In this document: piece by piece, positions 5,796 through 6,163 of the stretch | How positions within the stretch are numbered: the stretch's first letter is position 1 | How the letters are laid out: each line of letters begins with the position of its first letter | Origin: Methanofastidiosum sp964630765 | GTDB taxonomy: Archaea > Methanobacteriota_B > Thermococci > Methanofastidiosales > Methanofastidiosaceae | Length of the DNA stretch: 6,163 nucleotides | Assembly: GCA_964630765.1 (NCBI GenBank) | Contig: CAZVXE010000068.1 | Location: 1-6,163, forward strand | Direction: 5' to 3' | Translations under genes and position numbers: made by a program | The notes under the pieces: model-generated | The model's input: the letters and a program-made list of their open reading frames with translations, nothing else | Databases searched by the model: none | What the model was told of the DNA's origin: nothing

Positions 5796-6163
5796 AAGAA
5801 AATTAATTGCTCTTTTGTATCCTTCATTGTTTTTTAGTGGCATTGTTGCGTCTATCCCCATCTTTGCAGAAGTACCGTCTCCTTTGACAGATGGATCAAG
5901 GCTTGATCCTGCGGCATTGTTGACAACTAGAAGGTCCTTATCTGCCTGAAATCTTGTTGCAATTGCCCATTCAACATCTGTATCAGAATAAATATCAATA
6001 TCTTCGTCAACTATAACAACTCTTTTCATTGAAGGATGAGATGCAAGTGCGGCCATTATGGCATTCTTCCCATCACCCTCTTTCTGCTTTTTAATGGACA
6101 CAACTCCGTGAAGCCAGCAGTCTCCACCTTCTGTCAATCTGACACCATAGACCTTTGGTACAA
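5787..6163 (-). CDS. UbiD-family decarboxylase, C-terminal part, cut by right window edge
   Basis: UbiD-family enzymes decarboxylate unsaturated or aromatic acids using prenylated FMN. About 125 C-terminal residues are visible of a family protein usually 400-500 long, and the frame runs open off the right edge. The TTG at 6135-6137 is an internal leucine: VPKVYGVRLTEGGD reads straight through it. Recognisable family segments are VVIVDEDIDIY followed by DVEWAIATRFQADKDLL (an acidic stretch near the active site in the family), then AGSSLDPS and AKMGIDAT before the C-terminus. The archaeal paralogue with this style of C-terminus has been shown to act as anhydromevalonate phosphate decarboxylase in the archaeal mevalonate route to isoprenoids. 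That is the likeliest role here, but it is an inference because the N-terminal two thirds and the neighbours are missing. Partner UbiX, which makes the cofactor, is not in the window. Confidence 0.88.
   Translation of the reverse strand, partial: VPKVYGVRLTEGGDCWLHGVVSIKKQKEGDGKNAIMAALASHPSMKRVVIVDEDIDIYSDTDVEWAIATRFQADKDLLVVNNAAGSSLDPSVKGDGTSAKMGIDATMPLKNNEGYKRAINFLKK

Noticed and set aside
5763..5802. Near direct repeat TTATTTTAAGAGAAAA / TTATTTTTTAAGAAAA
   Set aside because: It is short, imperfect and made of A/T-rich sequence. The inverted repeat in the same place explains the structure better.
1..6163. Search by eye for CRISPR arrays, insertion sequences, tRNA, rRNA and riboswitches
   Set aside because: There are no regularly spaced repeats, transposase motifs or RNA-gene signatures, and almost every base is within a protein-coding gene.

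Overview
The window looks like AT-rich archaeal chromosome, probably euryarchaeal in the broad sense. The evidence is a diphthamide-synthesis gene (dph6), an archaeal-type UbiD-family decarboxylase, TATA-like boxes about 25-30 nt upstream of first genes with no ribosome binding site in front of those genes, and a strong GAGGTG Shine-Dalgarno inside an operon. I see no mobile element, CRISPR array, tRNA or rRNA. The finer lineage cannot be fixed from this sequence.

Layout from left to right: the 3' part of dph6 (+, cut by the left edge) converges on and overlaps argB (-). argB lies immediately downstream of argC (-), so argCB is a two-gene arginine operon. A 75-bp divergent promoter region (2382-2456) separates argC from a class I/II PLP aminotransferase (+). 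Directly behind the aminotransferase is a small CoA-binding (Rossmann) protein gene at about 3610-4017. It has no in-frame ATG, GTG or TTG at its N-terminus and is easy to miss. After a 37-bp gap with its own TATA-like box come a secreted, C-terminally membrane-anchored GATase-like protein of unknown role and an EamA/DMT transporter, 11 bp apart. The transporter converges, with a 4-bp gap, on a UbiD-family decarboxylase (-) cut by the right edge. A perfect A/T inverted repeat lies across that junction and could terminate transcription in both directions.

How the genes work together: ArgB and ArgC carry out steps 2 and 3 of N-acetylated ornithine/arginine synthesis (acetylglutamate to acetylglutamyl phosphate to the semialdehyde). 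The remaining enzymes (argJ, argD) are not in the window. The divergent aminotransferase is amino-acid related but is not the class III ArgD type. Dph6 modifies translation elongation factor 2. The UbiD homologue may serve the archaeal mevalonate pathway. The secreted protein and transporter may form a small cell-envelope unit, but no function is established.

This is mostly ordinary core-gene sequence. The item most worth following up is the hidden CoA-binding gene with an apparently non-canonical start, or alternatively a +1 frameshift or base error at its junction with the aminotransferase.
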